A stretch of DNA of 6,707 nucleotides. Source: Bacillota bacterium. Its GTDB lineage: Bacteria; Bacillota; Clostridia; Christensenellales; CAG-138. Where the stretch lies: assembly GCA_023458355.1 (NCBI GenBank), contig JAEWZS010000026.1:1-6707 (forward strand), given 5' to 3'. The stretch's first letter is position 1, and each line of letters begins with the position of its first letter. The position numbers and the translations under genes are program-made. Shown one piece after another: positions 5,968 to 6,707 of the stretch. The notes below the pieces were generated by a model. The model was given only the letters and a program-made list of their open reading frames with translations, did no database searches and was not told where the DNA came from.

Positions 5968-5995
5968 CGCGCATGTCGTCAAAGCCGGAAGAAAA

Positions 5996-6310
5996 TTAAG
6001 GGGCGTGCTTACGCAGTTTGCAATGGTCGTATTGCTCCTTAAATCGCAATACTCCCTTGCTCACTGGGCTTCCGCCTCGCTTCATCTGCGACGCCCGCAG
6101 GCTAGTGACCAAAGGAGTCCCCCTCCTGAGGGCCCACTGGCGGCACTTCGGCTCTGCCCCCTTAATAATCTCCGGAGTTTCGACACCCCTGTAAGGCGGC
6201 ATGCCCACGTGCCGCCGTCATGTTACCACTGTGCAGCTTAACCCTCGGTAGGGGCGGCTATCAGCGCCCGCGGTAATCGCATGAACGCTCACCCACGGCT
6301 TAACAGCCGC
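5996..6310. other. Structured GC-rich non-coding stretch (candidate ncRNA or repeat element)
   Basis: No credible gene: the frames are short, Arg-rich and lack ribosome sites. Local stems are dense: GTATTGC (6029-6035)/GCAATAC (6046-6052) inside GCAA (6020-6023)/TTGC (6057-6060); TCACT (6061-6065)/AGTGA (6104-6108) enclosing CTGCG (6086-6090)/CGCAG (6096-6100); palindrome CTCCGGAG (6170-6177); GGCGGCA (6195-6201)/TGCCGCC (6210-6216); GGGCG (6252-6256)/CGCCC (6265-6269); CGGCT (6296-6300)/AGCCG (6305-6309). The last is followed by CTTTTCTTT, so on the plus strand it could act as a weak terminator. Strand and role are unknown. It does not match tRNA, tmRNA, SRP RNA or RNase P RNA signatures that I know. 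Confidence 0.45.
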
Positions 6311-6319
6311 TTTTCTTTG

Positions 6320-6508
6320 CTTGCAAAATGCTGGGCTTTAGGGTAGGATAATTTGCAGTACAAATGCTTTTAGGGTTATTATATTAGGAAGAAACTGTAT
6401 ATTGGGTTGTTGTAGCACAATCGGGCACAACATATGCTATTACTTGAATTTTCTTCCTTCGGATTGAAAAAAAACTTGTCCACATACGCTTTTCAAGCAC
6501 TTTTTTCA
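6320..6508. other. AT-rich non-coding spacer before the rpmG promoter
   Basis: No gene is visible. A possible plus-strand promoter is TTGCAG (6353-6358), 18 nt, TATTAT (6377-6382). There is a weak stem TGTTGT (6408-6413)/ACAACA (6427-6432) nested inside GGAAGAAA (6387-6394)/TTTCTTCC (6450-6457). The composition is sharply different from the GC-rich block to its left. Confidence 0.4.
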
Positions 6509-6538
6509 TTGACACATGGCTTAAAGTTATGATAGATT
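6509..6538 (+). promoter_or_regulatory. Candidate promoter of rpmG
   Basis: A perfect TTGACA (6509-6514) is followed by TAGATT (6533-6538) at 18 nt. A better -10 match, TATGAT (6528-6533), lies at only 13 nt. The -35 and the position about 100 nt before rpmG make a promoter likely, but the -10 is uncertain. Confidence 0.5.
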
Positions 6539-6549
6539 GTTATAGCGAT

Positions 6550-6571
6550 CCCCCGGATGGGGGGTTTCTTT
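6550..6571 (+). promoter_or_regulatory. Leader hairpin with T-rich tail before rpmG (possible attenuator)
   Basis: CCCCC (6550-6554) pairs with GGGGG (6559-6563) around GGAT, followed by G and TTTCTTT (6565-6571). It lies between the candidate promoter and the rpmG start, where it would be almost at the 5' end of the transcript. It may be a small attenuator or a 5' stabilising hairpin. Confidence 0.4.
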
Positions 6572-6641
6572 AGGTACGTTCAAGACTATTTGTCGGCGGT
6601 CGGCAAAAAACCGGTCGTTTACATTGCAGGAGGGAAGCAAA

Positions 6642-6707
6642 ATGCGCGTCAAAATCACACTTGCATGCTCGGAATGCAAGCAAAGGAACTACAATACCTT
6701 CAAGAAC
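6642..6707 (+). CDS. rpmG: 50S ribosomal protein L33, N-terminal 22 residues (cut by window edge)
   Basis: The visible sequence starts MRVKITLACSECKQRNYNTF, a clear match to bacterial L33, a small protein of the large ribosomal subunit. The CSEC at residues 9-12 is the first zinc knuckle, so this is the zinc-binding (C+) form. The full protein is usually about 50 residues, so roughly half is missing. The ATG at 6642 has AGGAGGG (6628-6634) at 7 nt. In Bacillota rpmG usually precedes secE and nusG, which would lie beyond the right edge. Confidence 0.93.
   Translation, partial: MRVKITLACSECKQRNYNTFKN

Noticed and set aside
5125..5982. 285-aa minus-strand open frame
   Set aside because: It runs antisense to most of the 324-aa gene and then through the hairpin block. 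The product is Arg/Leu/Cys-rich without domain features, and no ribosome site is seen. The plus-strand gene has a good GGAGG site and ordered domains.
5996..6208. 70-aa minus-strand frame
   Set aside because: Arg/Lys-rich, no ribosome site, lies inside the structured stretch. If similar frames are annotated elsewhere, they are probably translations of the same repeat.
4093..6345. tRNA, tmRNA, SRP RNA, RNase P RNA, group I/II intron or CRISPR in the non-coding gaps
   Set aside because: I found no T-loop GGTTCGA-type motif, no RNase P GAGGAAAGTCC core, no SRP GGAAG-type tetraloop context, no domain V-like hairpin, and no regularly spaced direct repeats.

Overview
The window reads as a stretch of a mid-GC Bacillota (Clostridia-type) chromosome. 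The evidence is the strong AGGAGG-type ribosome binding sites, sigma-A-like promoters, intrinsic terminators with long U tracts, a Lit/DUF1461-type membrane protein typical of low-GC Gram-positives, and a zinc-finger form of ribosomal protein L33 with its own leader. I cannot name the genus.

Layout. Positions 1-1275 (minus) hold most of a PutP-type sodium/proline symporter, cut by the left edge, with a well-formed promoter of its own. A symmetrical terminator at 1394-1431 separates it from an upstream minus-strand operon of three genes: a Nudix hydrolase (3249-3974), a four-helix membrane protein of the DUF1461/TIGR01906 (Lit-like) family (2516-3232), and tsaD (1465-2526), the tRNA t6A-modification enzyme. 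The operon genes are separated by 16 nt or overlap by about 11 nt. The operon promoter probably lies near 4026-4047. On the plus strand, 4744-5718 encodes a 324-residue hydrophilic protein of unknown function. The right edge carries the first 22 codons of rpmG (L33), which in Bacillota usually heads rpmG-secE-nusG.

The unusual part is the two long non-coding gaps, 3975-4743 and 5719-6641, which flank the unknown 324-aa gene. Both are packed with hairpins. The first contains a 324-nt element whose ends pair over 19 bp and which encloses two further ~21-bp stems (a three-way-junction plan). It is followed by a ~149-nt element with ~50-nt inverted arms, each arm carrying its own small hairpin, and a terminator-like hairpin with six Ts in the middle. 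The second gap has a run of short GC-rich hairpins and then a ~320-nt structured GC-rich stretch. A palindromic module is shared between the two gaps in opposite orientation, so at least part of this is a dispersed repeat family. Whether these are mobile palindromic repeats, structured RNAs, or a regulatory leader for the 324-aa gene cannot be settled from the sequence alone.

No tRNA, rRNA, CRISPR array, transposase or phage gene was recognised.
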